Part shown: one piece after another, positions 35,537-45,800 of the stretch
Layout of the letters: every line of letters starts with the position of its first letter
How positions within the stretch are numbered: the stretch's first letter is position 1
Assembly: GCF_017742835.1 (NCBI RefSeq)
Contig: NZ_CP072392.1
Coordinates: forward strand, 387,559 to 451,558
Length of the DNA stretch: 64,000 bases
From: Aquabacter sp. L1I39
GTDB lineage: Bacteria; Pseudomonadota; Alphaproteobacteria; Rhizobiales; Xanthobacteraceae
Direction: 5' to 3'
Notes under the pieces: generated by a model
What the model was told of the DNA's origin: nothing
The model's input: only the letters and a program-made list of their open reading frames with translations
Databases searched by the model: none
Position numbers and translations under genes: made by a program

Positions 35537-36820
35537 TCAGCCACCCGCCATGGGCACCGGGATCGGCGCCGGAGCAGCCGCGCCGACGGCGGCGCGCAGC
35601 GGCTGGGGCGTGCGCACCACCCGGGGCAAATCGAGGCGGGACCACACATCGCAGAGCGATTCGGCCAGATGGTTGATCATCCGGTCCGTGTGGAAGGGGG
35701 TGGGCGTGATGCGCAGGCGCTCGGTGCCGCGCGGCACGGTGGGATAGTTGATGGGCTGGATATAGATGCCGTGCTCGGCGAGCAGAACGTCGCTCGCCGC
35801 CTTGCAGGCCTTGGCATCGCCCACCATCACCGGGACGATATGGGTGGGGGTGTCCATCTGCGGCAGGCCGGCGGCGGCCAGGGCTGCCTTGACCTTGGAG
35901 ACCTGCGCCCGCTGCCCGTCGCGCTCGGCCTGGGAGACCTTGAGGTGACGGATGGAAGCGGTGGCGGCCGCGGCGACCGCCGGGGGGAGGGCGGTGGTGA
36001 AGATGAAACCGGGGGCATAGGAGCGCACGGCATCCATCACCACGCGCTTGCCGGTGAGATAGCCGCCGACCACGCCGAAGGCCTTGCCCAGCGTGCCCTC
36101 GATCACGTCGACGCGGTGCATGACGCCGTCACGTTCGGCGACGCCGGCCCCGCGCGGGCCATACATGCCGACAGCGTGCACCTCGTCCAGATAGGTCATT
36201 GCGCCGTAGCGCTCGGCCAGATCACAGATGGCGGCGATGGGGGCGATGTCGCCGTCCATGGAATAGACGCTCTCGAACACCACCACCTTGGGGCGGTTGC
36301 CGGCGGCCTGGAGCAGCTCTTCCAGATGGGCGAGGTCGTTATGGCGGAAGATGGCCTTCTGCCGGCCGCCCTGGCGCACGCCCTCGATCATGGAATTGTG
36401 GTTGAGCTCGTCGGAGATCACCACGCAGTCGGGGATCAGCTTGACGATGGTGGAGATGCCGGTGGCGTTGGAGACATAGCCGGAGGTGAAGACCAGCCCC
36501 TGCTCCTTGCCGTGAAGATCCGCCAGCTCGCGCTCCAACATCACGATTTCGTGGCTGTTGCCGGAAATGTTGCGGGTTCCGCCCGCGCCGGCGCCGCGCA
36601 GCGAGGCTGCCTCGCGCATGGCCTCGATCACCGACGGATGGCGGCCCATTCCCAGATAGTCGTTTGAGCACCACACCACGATCTCGCGGGGGCCTCCGGC
36701 CGAGTGCCATAGCGCGCGGGGAAAGCGGCTCGCATCGCGTTCGATTTCCGCGAAGGTGCGGTAGCGGCGCTCCCGGCGCAGGGCGTCGACGGCGTCAGCG
36801 AAGAAGTGGTCGTAGGTCAT
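35537..36820 (-). CDS. hemA: 5-aminolevulinate synthase
   Basis: PLP enzyme condensing glycine and succinyl-CoA to 5-aminolevulinate, first step of haem synthesis in Alphaproteobacteria. The 427 residues carry [50 protein letters not shown] and the PLP lysine in [13 protein letters not shown]. The start at 36820 ([11 protein letters not shown]) is the conserved ALAS N-terminus with AGGATTC before it. The tail after about residue 400 is an Ala/Pro-rich extension. It is a single-gene unit with an FNR/FixK box upstream and a strong terminator downstream, so low-oxygen induction is likely. Confidence 0.96.
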   Translation of the reverse strand: MTYDHFFADAVDALRRERRYRTFAEIERDASRFPRALWHSAGGPREIVVWCSNDYLGMGRHPSVIEAMREAASLRGAGAGGTRNISGNSHEIVMLERELADLHGKEQGLVFTSGYVSNATGISTIVKLIPDCVVISDELNHNSMIEGVRQGGRQKAIFRHNDLAHLEELLQAAGNRPKVVVFESVYSMDGDIAPIAAICDLAERYGAMTYLDEVHAVGMYGPRGAGVAERDGVMHRVDVIEGTLGKAFGVVGGYLTGKRVVMDAVRSYAPGFIFTTALPPAVAAAATASIRHLKVSQAERDGQRAQVSKVKAALAAAGLPQMDTPTHIVPVMVGDAKACKAASDVLLAEHGIYIQPINYPTVPRGTERLRITPTPFHTDRMINHLAESLCDVWSRLDLPRVVRTPQPLRAAVGAAAPAPIPVPMAGG

Positions 36821-36869
36821 TCCGAATCCTGCGGGGGGACGAGGTCGCGGAGGAATCCTCTTCATTCTC

Positions 36870-36911
36870 ACTTTAGGACGACACCTTGCTCCTTGTATTG
36901 ATACCAATCAA
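36870..36911 (-). promoter_or_regulatory. hemA: FNR/FixK box and -10 element of hemA
   Basis: TTGAT-ACCA-ATCAA at 36898-36911 is a perfect FNR/FixK palindrome. On the minus strand, TAAAGT (36875-36870) lies with its centre 32 bp from the box centre. That is the spacing of a class II FNR-type promoter (box at -41.5), giving a predicted start near 36863. The box is 77 bp upstream of the hemA ATG. Confidence 0.8.
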
Positions 36912-37058
36912 GAGCACTTGTCCGCGACGCGGCGATCCGGCGCGGGGCACGCAAGCCTGGCGGCAGCGTCGGGAAGCAGCGATCTGGGCTGCCTCTGCCT
37001 TTGCCGGGCGTCCCGGAAAAGTGGCACCAATGTGGATCAAAATTCATCAAATTGCCGC

Positions 37059-37087
37059 TTGCGAAGGCGGGCGAATTCTCCTAAATC
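37059..37087 (+). promoter_or_regulatory. Possible promoter of the ornithine decarboxylase leader
   Basis: TTGCGA at 37059-37064 and TAAATC at 37082-37087 are 17 bp apart, at the right distance before the structured leader. The match is weak and was judged by eye. Confidence 0.3.
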
Positions 37088-37109
37088 CCCGCTTGCCCAA
37101 TTTCGCACG

Positions 37110-37579
37110 TGCCTGTGGTCGCGTGTCGGTCGGTGGAAGTCCGGACAAGAGGCCGGAAAGCTACCAGGACGACCGATAGCCGGAGGGAACCGGCCCACCC
37201 CGCTCCTCACGCGGGGGACGTGACTTGAAGCAACGACGTAGCGGGCTTTTTTGGTCTCAGTCGGCCCTCCAAAGGTCGGCGTTACTGAAGAGGCACTACA
37301 TCTTGCCGGCCGTGCGGAGCGGGACTTCCCCTCTCCAAGCGCGCGCATCTCTCTAACGCCTCGCGTTCGTCTGTCGACGAGCCGAGCGAAGGGATGCCGT
37401 TCGGCGCGATGATGCGGCCGGTTTGCGACCGGCGAAGCGGGTATGGCCCGTCGGGAGGAGTGCGCGTCCACACCGCGCTTCCCCCACGGGTGCGTGCCCC
37501 GGACAGGCAGGTGCCTGTCCGTCCTGTCGTCGCGCGGGGAACCGCGCTTCACGAGGCTTCAGGTCACGGGGAGGTTTCC
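37110..37579 (+). promoter_or_regulatory. Structured 5' leader of ornithine decarboxylase (speF-leader candidate)
   Basis: About 470 bases without a credible gene lead to the decarboxylase start. Helices by eye: 37125-37132 with 37170-37177 (TCGGTCG/CGACCGA core) enclosing 37140-37144/37153-37157; 37179-37183/37190-37194; 37198-37203/37211-37216. CCCGCT (37199-37204) can instead pair with AGCGGG (37240-37245), followed by six T (37247-37252), a terminator form that excludes the previous helix. Further hairpins lie at 37417-37433, 37501-37520 and 37532-37547 (GGAA loop). A conserved speF leader motif is known upstream of alphaproteobacterial ornithine decarboxylase genes; identity with it is inferred. 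Confidence 0.65.
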
Positions 37580-38710
37580 ATGACCAATCGCATCCGCGAA
37601 TTTCTCAAGACCCGTCACGAAGACGGTCCCTGCGTGGTGGTGGATCTGGACGTGGTGCGCGCCAATTACGCCGCCTTCTCCCGCGCCCTGCCGGACACCC
37701 GCGTCTTTTATGCCGTGAAGGCCAATCCCGACGCCGCCATCCTGCAGGCGCTGGCGGAGCTCGGCTCGTGCTTCGACACCGCCTCCGTGGGCGAAATCGA
37801 GATGGTGCTCGCCGCCGGCGCCAGCCCCGACCGCATCTCCTTCGGCAACACCATCAAGAAGGAGCGCGACATCGAGCGCGCCTACAAGATCGGCGTGCGC
37901 CTGTTCGCGGTGGATTCGTACGAGGAAGTGGAAAAGATCGCCCGCGTCGCGCCCGGCGCCAAGGTGTTCTGCCGCATCCTGTGCGACGGTGCCGGTGCCG
38001 AGTGGCCGCTGTCCCGCAAGTTCGGCTGCGAGCCTGAAATGGCCGCGGACGTGCTGGAGCATGCCCATCGCCTGGGGCTCCAGGCCTATGGCGTGTCCTT
38101 CCATGTGGGCTCGCAGCAGAAGAATGTGCATGCCTGGGACCAGGCGCTGGCCTCTGCCGCCGGCATCTTCCAGGACTGCGCCCTGCGTGGCATCACCCTG
38201 TCCATGGTGAACCTGGGTGGCGGCTTCCCCACCCGTTACCTGCAGGACGTGCCGGCCGCCGCCGCCTATGGCGAGGCCATCTTTGATTCGCTCCGACGTC
38301 ACTTCGGCAATTCCATCCCCGAGACCATCATGGAGCCCGGTCGCGGCATGGTGGGCAATGCCGGCCTGATCGAGACCGAAGTGGTCCTGATCTCGAAGAA
38401 GTCCGAAGCCGAGGCCCTGCGCTGGGTCTATCTGGACATCGGCAAGTTCGGTGGCCTCGCCGAGACCATGGACGAGGCCATCCGCTACCCGCTGCGCACC
38501 CCGCGTGACGGCGACGATACCGCGCCCTGCGTGCTCGCCGGCCCGACCTGCGATTCGGCGGACGTGATGTATGAAAAGACCCCGGTGCACCTGCCGGTGT
38601 CGCTCGCTATCGGCGACAAGATCCTCATCGAGGCTTGCGGCGCCTACACCACGACCTATTCGGCCGTGGCCTTCAACGGCTTCCCGCCGCTGAAGTCCTA
38701 CGTGATCTGA
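37580..38710 (+). CDS. Ornithine decarboxylase (fold III, eukaryotic-type)
   Basis: PLP enzyme of 376 residues making putrescine from ornithine. The PLP lysine is in FYAVKANPD (about residue 49), SFHVGSQ and the glycine loop LGGGFP bind the cofactor phosphate, EPGRG follows, and the second active-site cysteine is in AGPTCDSADV. Size and motifs match alphaproteobacterial ODC or lysine/ornithine decarboxylase. The start at 37580 has GGGGAGG upstream; the frame is open back to 37394 but those residues are coded by structured leader RNA. Expression is probably controlled by the leader. A GNAT gene follows after 111 bp. Confidence 0.93.
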   Translation: MTNRIREFLKTRHEDGPCVVVDLDVVRANYAAFSRALPDTRVFYAVKANPDAAILQALAELGSCFDTASVGEIEMVLAAGASPDRISFGNTIKKERDIERAYKIGVRLFAVDSYEEVEKIARVAPGAKVFCRILCDGAGAEWPLSRKFGCEPEMAADVLEHAHRLGLQAYGVSFHVGSQQKNVHAWDQALASAAGIFQDCALRGITLSMVNLGGGFPTRYLQDVPAAAAYGEAIFDSLRRHFGNSIPETIMEPGRGMVGNAGLIETEVVLISKKSEAEALRWVYLDIGKFGGLAETMDEAIRYPLRTPRDGDDTAPCVLAGPTCDSADVMYEKTPVHLPVSLAIGDKILIEACGAYTTTYSAVAFNGFPPLKSYVI

Positions 38711-38735
38711 CGATCACGCCTTCCGCACCGATCCC

Positions 38736-38776
38736 GGCGCCTTGATGGCGCCATGCAAGCCGGGCATGCGCCCGGC
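38736..38776. repeat. Two small hairpins between decarboxylase and GNAT genes
   Basis: GGCGCC (38736-38741) repeats as GGCGCC (38747-38752), able to form a stem around TTGAT. GCCGGGC (38759-38765) pairs with GCCCGGC (38770-38776) around ATGC. There is no T tract, so they may tune mRNA stability or readthrough into the GNAT gene rather than terminate. Confidence 0.45.
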
Positions 38777-38821
38777 CGGGTCGGCGTCTTTCGGCCTTCG
38801 GTTGTGGCACAGGAGGTGCCG

Positions 38822-39379
38822 ATGACTGACATTGTCGCTGAAAAACTGGAAGAGGTCGCCGCGCGCGAGGCCCTGCTGGACCTCATCATGCCGGCCCGGT
38901 TTGAGAAGTCGTCCGAGCGTATCCGCGAGGGCCGGCTGCCGGCCGATGGTCTCTCCTTTGTCGCCCATGGTCCCGATGGCCGCCTGGCGGCCACCGTGCG
39001 CCTGTGGAACGTCACCGCTGGCCCGGGCTGCCCGGCGCTGCTGCTGGGCCCGCTGGCGGTGCATCCCTGGTTCCGGTCCGTGGGACTTGGCGCCGAGATG
39101 ATGCGCGTCGCCATTGCGGAGGCGACCCGCCTCGGCCACGGCGCCATCCTGCTGGTGGGCGATGCGCCTTATTATGCGCGCTTCGGCTTTTCCAGCGCGC
39201 TGACCGGGCAGCTCTGGATGCCCGGCGCCTATGAGCGCGACCGGCTGCTTGGCCTGGAACTGAAGCCCGGCACCCTGTCCGGCGCCCGCGGCCTCATCAG
39301 CCCCACCGGCGCCCGGGTGGAGCTGCCCTCTGTCGCCGAACTGGTGGCAGGCCTCGACGGGCTGAAGCGCATCGCCTGA
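38822..39379 (+). CDS. GNAT family N-acetyltransferase (YhbS-like)
   Basis: Predicted acetyltransferase of 185 residues. The acetyl-CoA region is LGPLAVHPWFRSVGLGAEMMRVAIAEA (about 77-103), and GDAPYYARFGFSSA matches the YhbS subgroup. AGGAGG lies five bases before the ATG at 38822. It follows ornithine decarboxylase on the same strand and is followed by a terminator, so the two may be co-transcribed. A role in polyamine acetylation is tempting but not shown by the sequence. Confidence 0.87.
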   Translation: MTDIVAEKLEEVAAREALLDLIMPARFEKSSERIREGRLPADGLSFVAHGPDGRLAATVRLWNVTAGPGCPALLLGPLAVHPWFRSVGLGAEMMRVAIAEATRLGHGAILLVGDAPYYARFGFSSALTGQLWMPGAYERDRLLGLELKPGTLSGARGLISPTGARVELPSVAELVAGLDGLKRIA

Positions 39380-39402
39380 GCGCGGCGCGCAACGAATCAG
39401 GG

Positions 39403-39434
39403 AAGGGGAGCGCAGGTGTTGCGCTCCCCTTTTT
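39403..39434 (+). terminator. Rho-independent terminator after the GNAT gene
   Basis: AAGGGGAGCGCA (39403-39414) pairs with TGCGCTCCCCTT (39420-39431) around GGTGT and runs into five T (39430-39434). It separates this unit from the convergent glyA gene. Confidence 0.85.
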
Positions 39435-39436
39435 CG

Positions 39437-40747
39437 TTACAGGCCCTGATAGAGCGGGAAGCGGTGGCAGAGCGCCTCCACCTTGCCGCGCACCGCGCAT
39501 TCCACCGCGCCATTACCCTCAGCGCCATTGGCGGCAAGCCCCCGGAGCACGTCGGCGATGAGGTCGCCCACGGTCTCGAACTCGGTGATGCCGAAGCCGC
39601 GCGTGGTGCCAGCGGGCGTGCCCAGACGGATGCCAGAGGTGACCGCCGGCTTTTCCGGATCGAAGGGAATGCCGTTCTTGTTGCAGGTCAGGCCCGCGTG
39701 CTCCAGAGCGGCCTCGGCGGCCTTGCCGGTAACGCCGAAGGGCCGCAGGTCCACCAGCACGATGTGGCTGTCCGTGCCGCCGGAGACGATGGCCGCGCCC
39801 CGCTCCACCAGCCGGGCGGCGAGCGCACGGGCATTGGAGACCACCTGAAGGGCATAGGTGCGGAAGCTGTCGTCCAGCGCCTCGCCGAACGCCACCGCCT
39901 TGGCCGCGATCACATGCATGAGCGGGCCGCCCTGGAGGCCGGGGAAGACGGCCGAATTGATCTTCTTCGCCAATGCCTCGTCATTGGTGAGGATGAGGCC
40001 GCCGCGCGGGCCGCGCAGGGTCTTGTGGGTGGTGGAGGTGACGATGTGGGCGTGCGGGAAGGGCGAGGGATAGGCGCCCGCCACGATCAGCCCCGCATAA
40101 TGGGCCGCATCCACCATGAGCGTCGCGCCCACCTGATCGGCGATGGCGCGGAAACGGGCGAAATCGATGATTCGCGGATAGGACGATCCACCCGCGATGA
40201 TGAGCTTCGGTTGATGCTCCAGGGCGAGACGCTCCACCTCGCCATAGTCGATGAGCGCGGTCTCGCGGCTGACGCCGTAGCCCACAGCCTTGAACCACTT
40301 GCCGGAGAGGGTGGGCGGGGCACCATGGGTGAGGTGGCCGCCGGCTGCCAGCGACATGCCGAGAATGCAATCGCCCGGCTGGAGCAGGGCCATCAGCACC
40401 GCGCCATTGGCCTGCGCCCCCGAATGGGGCTGCACATTGGCGAAGGCGCAGCCGAACAGGGCCTTGGCGCGGTCAATGGCGATCTGCTCGACCACGTCCG
40501 CATGCTCGCAGCCGCCATAATAGCGCCGGCCCGGATAGCCCTCGGCATATTTGTTGGTGAAGACGCAGCCCTGCGCCGCCAGCACTGCTTCCGAGACGAT
40601 GTTCTCGGAGGCGATGAGCTCGATCTGGTCGCGCTGGCGGTGAAGCTCCGCGGCGATGGCGCCGAACACGGCCGCATCCGCGCCGGGCATGCCCAGGGCA
40701 GGGGACGCCACGGGGGCGGGCGACAAGGAGGGGGCAAGGGCGGTCAT
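39437..40747 (-). CDS. glyA: Serine hydroxymethyltransferase
   Basis: PLP enzyme of 436 residues that interconverts glycine plus 5,10-methylene-THF and serine. [32 protein letters not shown], and the PLP lysine in [13 protein letters not shown] are standard. It is the last gene of the minus-strand sox operon, behind serine dehydratase (103-bp gap). In this setting it should run towards serine, using glycine and methylene-THF from sarcosine. It is probably a second, catabolic copy in addition to a housekeeping glyA elsewhere; that is inference. Confidence 0.95.
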   Translation of the reverse strand: MTALAPSLSPAPVASPALGMPGADAAVFGAIAAELHRQRDQIELIASENIVSEAVLAAQGCVFTNKYAEGYPGRRYYGGCEHADVVEQIAIDRAKALFGCAFANVQPHSGAQANGAVLMALLQPGDCILGMSLAAGGHLTHGAPPTLSGKWFKAVGYGVSRETALIDYGEVERLALEHQPKLIIAGGSSYPRIIDFARFRAIADQVGATLMVDAAHYAGLIVAGAYPSPFPHAHIVTSTTHKTLRGPRGGLILTNDEALAKKINSAVFPGLQGGPLMHVIAAKAVAFGEALDDSFRTYALQVVSNARALAARLVERGAAIVSGGTDSHIVLVDLRPFGVTGKAAEAALEHAGLTCNKNGIPFDPEKPAVTSGIRLGTPAGTTRGFGITEFETVGDLIADVLRGLAANGAEGNGAVECAVRGKVEALCHRFPLYQGL

Positions 40748-40850
40748 GCATGCGTTCCTCTCTTCTGGATGAGCAGGGGCGTTCCGCCGGAAGGCCGGCG
40801 GCTGGGCAGGTCAGGATGGGGAAGAAGGCTGCGGCTGCGCCGCTAGCCGG

Positions 40851-42200
40851 TCAGCATTCGGGGACGTTCACGGCGAGGCCGCCCTGGGACGTCTCCTTAT
40901 ACTTGGACTGCATGTCGAGGCCGGTCTGGCGCATGGTCTCGATGACCTGGTCCAGCGACACGAAATGGGTGCCGTCGCCCCGCATGGCGAGGGAGGCGGC
41001 GGCAATCGCCTTGTTGGCGCCGAAGGCATTGCGCTCGATGCAGGGGATCTGGACCAGCCCGCCAATGGGATCGCAGGTCATACCCAGATGATGCTCCATG
41101 GCGATCTCTGCGGCATTCTCGATCTGAGCCGGGCTCGCCCCCAACGCTGCCGCAAGTCCCGCGGCGGCCATGGAGGCGGCTGAGCCCACCTCGCCCTGGC
41201 AGCCCACCTCGGCGCCGGAGATGGAGGCATTGGTCTTGATGAGCGCGCCGATGGCGGCGGCGGTGAGCAGGAAGGCGCGAATCTGCTCGGGACCCACTCC
41301 GGGGCAGAAATCCCGCGCATAGCGCAGCACCGCCGGCACGATGCCCGCCGCACCATTGGTGGGCGCGGTCACCACCCGTCCGCCGGAGGCGTTTTCCTCG
41401 TTCACCGCGATGGCGAAGACGGAGACCCAGTCCATCACCTCGTGGGGGGCGCGGGCATTGTCGCCGGCGCTGGCCTCCAGCCGCTCGCGGATGGACTTGG
41501 CGCGCCGGCGCACCTTCAGCCGGCCGGGCAGAACCCCGTCGCGGGCAAGGCCCCGGTCGATGCAGGCGAACATGGTGGCGGCGAGCGCATCAAGGCCCGC
41601 TTCCACCTCGGCGCGGGGGCGCAGGGCGCATTCATTGGCCATCTGCAATTCGGCGGGGGTAAGGTCCGCCTGGGCGCAGCGGGTCAGAAGCGTGCGGGAA
41701 TTGGCGAAGGGATAGGGGACGGGCTTTGCCTCTGCTTCCGCGCTCTCCCCCTCGCGCACCACGAAGCCGCCGCCGATGGAATAATAGACCTGCTCCTCAA
41801 GCACTCCGCCCGCGCCATCGAGGGCGCGAAAGCGCATGGCATTGGTGTGGAAGGGCATCAGTGTCTCGAAATCGAAGACAAGGTCCTTCTCAGGATCGAA
41901 GGCGACACGCTGGCCGCCGGGTAGGGCGAACGACTTCTCAATGTCGAGCCGCGCCACCAGCGCCGGCACCGCGTCCGGATCAAGCGTCGCGGGCACGCAG
42001 CCCAGGAGGCCAAGGCAAATGGCCTGATCGGAGGCATGTCCCTTGCCGGTCCAGGCCAGCGAGCCGAACAGCTCCGCCTTTACCCGCGCCGTGCCCTCCG
42101 GCATCGCCTCGCGGAAGCGCCGCCCAGCCACCATGGGTCCCACCGTGTGGGAGGAGGAGGGGCCAATGCCGATCTTGAACAGGTCGAACACGGAGATCAT
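40851..42200 (-). CDS. sdaA: L-serine ammonia-lyase (iron-sulfur type)
   Basis: Single-chain L-serine dehydratase of 449 residues, giving pyruvate and ammonia. The N-terminus [23 protein letters not shown] is the SdaA/SdaB signature. Cluster-binding cysteines lie in [16 protein letters not shown] and VQIPCIERN, and the C-terminus ends with a terminal Cys (VPEC), as in SdaB where the last residue shapes the active site. It lies between soxG and glyA and completes sarcosine to pyruvate. The start at 42200 is fixed by the conserved N-terminus. Confidence 0.95.
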   Translation of the reverse strand: MISVFDLFKIGIGPSSSHTVGPMVAGRRFREAMPEGTARVKAELFGSLAWTGKGHASDQAICLGLLGCVPATLDPDAVPALVARLDIEKSFALPGGQRVAFDPEKDLVFDFETLMPFHTNAMRFRALDGAGGVLEEQVYYSIGGGFVVREGESAEAEAKPVPYPFANSRTLLTRCAQADLTPAELQMANECALRPRAEVEAGLDALAATMFACIDRGLARDGVLPGRLKVRRRAKSIRERLEASAGDNARAPHEVMDWVSVFAIAVNEENASGGRVVTAPTNGAAGIVPAVLRYARDFCPGVGPEQIRAFLLTAAAIGALIKTNASISGAEVGCQGEVGSAASMAAAGLAAALGASPAQIENAAEIAMEHHLGMTCDPIGGLVQIPCIERNAFGANKAIAAASLAMRGDGTHFVSLDQVIETMRQTGLDMQSKYKETSQGGLAVNVPEC

Positions 42201-42231
42201 GGCGTTTCCGGGCGGGGGGAGGAGAAGGCGG

Positions 42232-42807
42232 TCAGCTCGCCTGGAATTCCAATGCGGCCTCAGTGAGGAAACCGTGCACATAATTGGCGAAGGAACGCCA
42301 GCACTCCACGCGATAGATGTGCTCGGTGCCCGGACGGATCAGGACGATTTCCGCCTTGCCCAGCAAGGTGCGGGTGGCCGAGCCCGCCGGGAAGGCCGCG
42401 TCTGACAGATCCAGCGCGCAGCCGGCATTGAGCACGGCGGTGGCCTGCGCCCCCGCGACCGCGATGCCCACATTGCGATGGCCCGCCTCCACCAGGGAAT
42501 GATGGGTGCCGGAAAAGGCGTCGGCGACGGCGCGGCCGGCGGCCTCGTCCGCATCGCGGGCGATCAGCAGCCATTCGTCGGGGCCGAGGCGGGCGGCAAG
42601 GCCCGCATCGGTGGACCGGCAGGAATTGATCGGGCCAGACAGATCGAAGCCGCCGGTCAGGCCGATACCGGCGACGCGCTCCGGATCGACTCGCAGCACA
42701 TAGCGCGCCGCCGGGGGCAGGGGGGCGATGCTGGCGGGGGCGAGCAAGGCGAGCCGTCCGGGCGCGAGGGCGGGTGTACGGGCGGCAAGGGAGGAGATTG
42801 GGGCCAT
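42232..42807 (-). CDS. soxG: Sarcosine oxidase subunit gamma
   Basis: Small subunit of heterotetrameric sarcosine oxidase, 191 residues. It shows the gamma-family pattern: GPDEWLLIA near residue 76, SLVEAGHRNVGIAVAGA, LNAGCALDLSDAAFPAGSATRTLLGKAEIVLIR, and YRVECWRSFANYVHGFL. It lies 12 bp after soxA in the usual B-D-A-G order. Its role is structural in the complex. Start supported by position right after soxA. Confidence 0.93.
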   Translation of the reverse strand: MAPISSLAARTPALAPGRLALLAPASIAPLPPAARYVLRVDPERVAGIGLTGGFDLSGPINSCRSTDAGLAARLGPDEWLLIARDADEAAGRAVADAFSGTHHSLVEAGHRNVGIAVAGAQATAVLNAGCALDLSDAAFPAGSATRTLLGKAEIVLIRPGTEHIYRVECWRSFANYVHGFLTEAALEFQAS

Positions 42808-42819
42808 GGTTTGTGCTCC

Positions 42820-45800
42820 TCACGCAGCGGCTGCGGGCTGCGGCGTGCCGTTCACGCGCGTGCCCTTGGCATCGAAGAAGACAGGGTCCACCACCTGCAC
42901 GGTGGCAAAGCCGGTGGGCATCGTCACATGAAGGCGCGTGCCCTTGCGCGCCCGCCCGCCGGAGACCAGCGCCAGTGCGATGGACCGCCCGCAGGCATCG
43001 CTCCAATAGGAGGAGGTCACATGGCCGATCATGGTCATGGGCAAAGGCTGGTTGGTGTCCTCAACGATCTGCGCGCCTTCGTCCAAAACGGTCTTGGGAT
43101 CGTCGGTGAGAAGCCCCACCAATTGCTTGCGATCCGCCCGCAGCATGTCGGGGCGCACCAAGGAGCGCTTGCCGACGAAATCGGGCTTCACCTTCGACAC
43201 CATGCCGCCGAGGCCGAGATCGTCCGGCGTCACCGTGCCGTCCGTGTCCTGGCCAACAATGATGAAGCCGCGCTCCGCGCGCAGCACATGCATGGTCTCG
43301 GTGCCGTAGGGCGTGATGCCGTGGGCCTGCCCCTTCTCCCATAGGGCTTCCCACACCGCGCGGGCATGGTCTGAGGGCACATTGATTTCAAAGCCCAGTT
43401 CGCCGGTGAAGGAGACGCGGAAGAGCCGTGTGGGCACGCCCAGGATGTGGCCCGTGCGCACGCTCATGTGCGGGAAGGCTTCGGGCGAGAGGTCGATATC
43501 ATCAACCAGCGGCGCCAGCACCTCGCGGGCCTTGGGCCCCTGGAGGGCGATCACCGCCCACTGTTCGGTGGTGGAGGTGAGATAGACCTTCAGGTCCGGC
43601 CACTCGGTCTGGAGATAATCCTCCATGTGCGAGAGGACGCGGGGCGCCCCGCCGGTGGTGGTGGTGACATGGAAGCGGTCCGGCGCCATGCGGGCGACCA
43701 CGCCGTCATCGAAGACGAAGCCGTCCTCTTTCAGCATCAGGCCGTAGCGGCACTTGCCCGGTTCCAGCTTCAGCCAGGCATTGGGATAGATGCGGTTCAT
43801 GAACTCGGCCGCATCCGGCCCCACCACCTCGATCTTGCCGAGGGTGGACGCATCGAAGATGCCAACCCCCTCGCGCACGGCCCGGCATTCCCGCCGCACG
43901 GCCGCATGCATGTCCTCGCCGGGCTTGGCGAAGTACCAGGCGCGGCGCCACAAGGCGACGTTCTCGAACCGCGCGCCATGCGCCACCGCCCAGTCATGGA
44001 GCGGAGCGGTGCGGATGGGATCGAACAGCGCGCCGCGCGACTGGCCGACAATGGCGCCGAAGGTCACTGGTGTATAAGGCGGGCGGAAGGTGGTGGTGCC
44101 CACCTGCGGCACGTCTTTCCCGAGCGTCTGAGAAATGATGCCCAGGGCATTCATGTTCGAGCTCTTGCCCTGGTCGGTGGCCATGCCCGTGGTGGTGTAG
44201 CGCTTCACATGCTCGACGCTCTTGAAGCCCTCCTGCACGGCGAGCTTCACGTCCTTGGCGGTGACGTCGTTCTGGAAGTCGATAAAGGCGCGGACCTTGC
44301 GCGGCTCCCCATCGGTGGGCATCACCCGCACCGGCTGGAAGCCGGTGAAGGAGGCGGGGGCCGAAAAGTCCCGCGTGCCCGAAAGGCCGGCGGCCTTTGC
44401 TCCTGCCGCCCAGCCATCGGCGAGGCAGGCGGAAAGGTCGTAGAGCCCCCGGCAGGCGCCGGCCGAACAATTGGCCTGGACCGGCGTGCCGGGCAGGAAG
44501 GCGTCGAGCGCCGGATCGAAGGCGAGCTTGCCGCGTGACTGGGAGAACAGGTGCACGGCCGGCGTCCAGCCGCCCGACATGCCCACGGCATCACAGGCGA
44601 GCGTGCGCCGCGCGCCCACTGTGCCGCCGGAGACGGGCGCCACGATGAGGCCCGTCACGGCCTTGCGGCCGGTGGAGCCGACCACCGTGTGGGACGTCAG
44701 CACCTCCACGCCAGCAGCGCGGGCGGAGGCCAGTTCCGGCCCGCAGGCCTCTTCGGCCCGCAGATCGACGACGGTTACGTCGAGCCCGGCCGCCTTGCAA
44801 TCCAGCGCGGCCTGGTAGGCGGACGCCCCGGTGGTGGCGATGACGACGCGCCGGCCGGGGAGGGCGGCATAGCGGTTCACGAACACCCGGATGCTTTCCG
44901 CCAGCATGATGCCGGGGCGGTCATTGTCGGCGAAGGCGAGCGGGCGCTCGTGGGAGCCGGTGGCGATCACCACCTCCTTGGCGCGCACCTGCCACAGCCG
45001 CTCGCGCGGCAGGTTGGCGGCGGGCTTGGCGAGCGCATCTGTGACGCGTTCGGTCAGCACCACATGATTGTGGTTGTAATAGCCGAATGCCGTGGTGCGC
45101 GGCAGGAGCACCACGTTTTCGCGGGCCGCCAGGGTGGCAAGAGCCTGCGCGACGAAAGCCGAGGCGGGCACCCCATCGATGGTGGACGTCAAATCGTGCA
45201 GCAGCGTGCCGCCCATCTCCGCCTGCTCGTCCGCGAGGATGACGCGCTTGCCGCTCTCGGAGGCCGCCAGCGCGGCGGCAAGTCCTGCTGGGCCGGCGCC
45301 GACCACGAGCACGTCGCAATGGGCGTTGCGATGAACATAGCGATCCGGATCGGGCTCGGTGGGCGCGACCCCAAGACCGGCAGCGGCGCGGATGACCGGC
45401 TCGTAGAGCTTGTGCCAGGCCTTGGCCGGCCACATGAAGGTCTTGTAGTAGAAGCCCGCCACGAAGATCGGCGCCAGCACGTCGTTCACCGCGCCGATGT
45501 CGGTTTCGAGCGAAGGCCAGTGGTTCTGCGTGGAGAGGGCGAGGCCTTCCGTGGCTTCCACCACCGTGGCGCGGTTGTTGGGATCGGAGCGGCCGGGCCC
45601 CCGGCTGACGTTCAGGAGCGCATTCGGCTCGTCGGAGCCGTGGGAGAGGATGCCGCGCGGGCGGTGATACTTGAACGAGCGGCCCACCAGCTTCACGCCA
45701 TTGGCGATGAGCGCGGACGCCACCGTGTCGCCGGAGCGCGCATCCAGCGCGGCACCGTTGAAGGTCAGGCGGATCCTGCGGGTGCGGTCGATGCGGCCGC

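Noticed and set aside
37130..37195. RNase P-like or tRNA-like fragment in the decarboxylase leader (GGAAGTCCGG and GGAAAG words).
   Set aside because: The surrounding conserved RNase P parts are absent and no cloverleaf can be drawn; the gene context fits a leader RNA.
37394..37579. In-frame upstream extension of ornithine decarboxylase (62 extra codons).
   Set aside because: The encoded residues are unlike any decarboxylase N-terminus, the DNA folds into strong hairpins, and GGGGAGG sits before the ATG at 37580.
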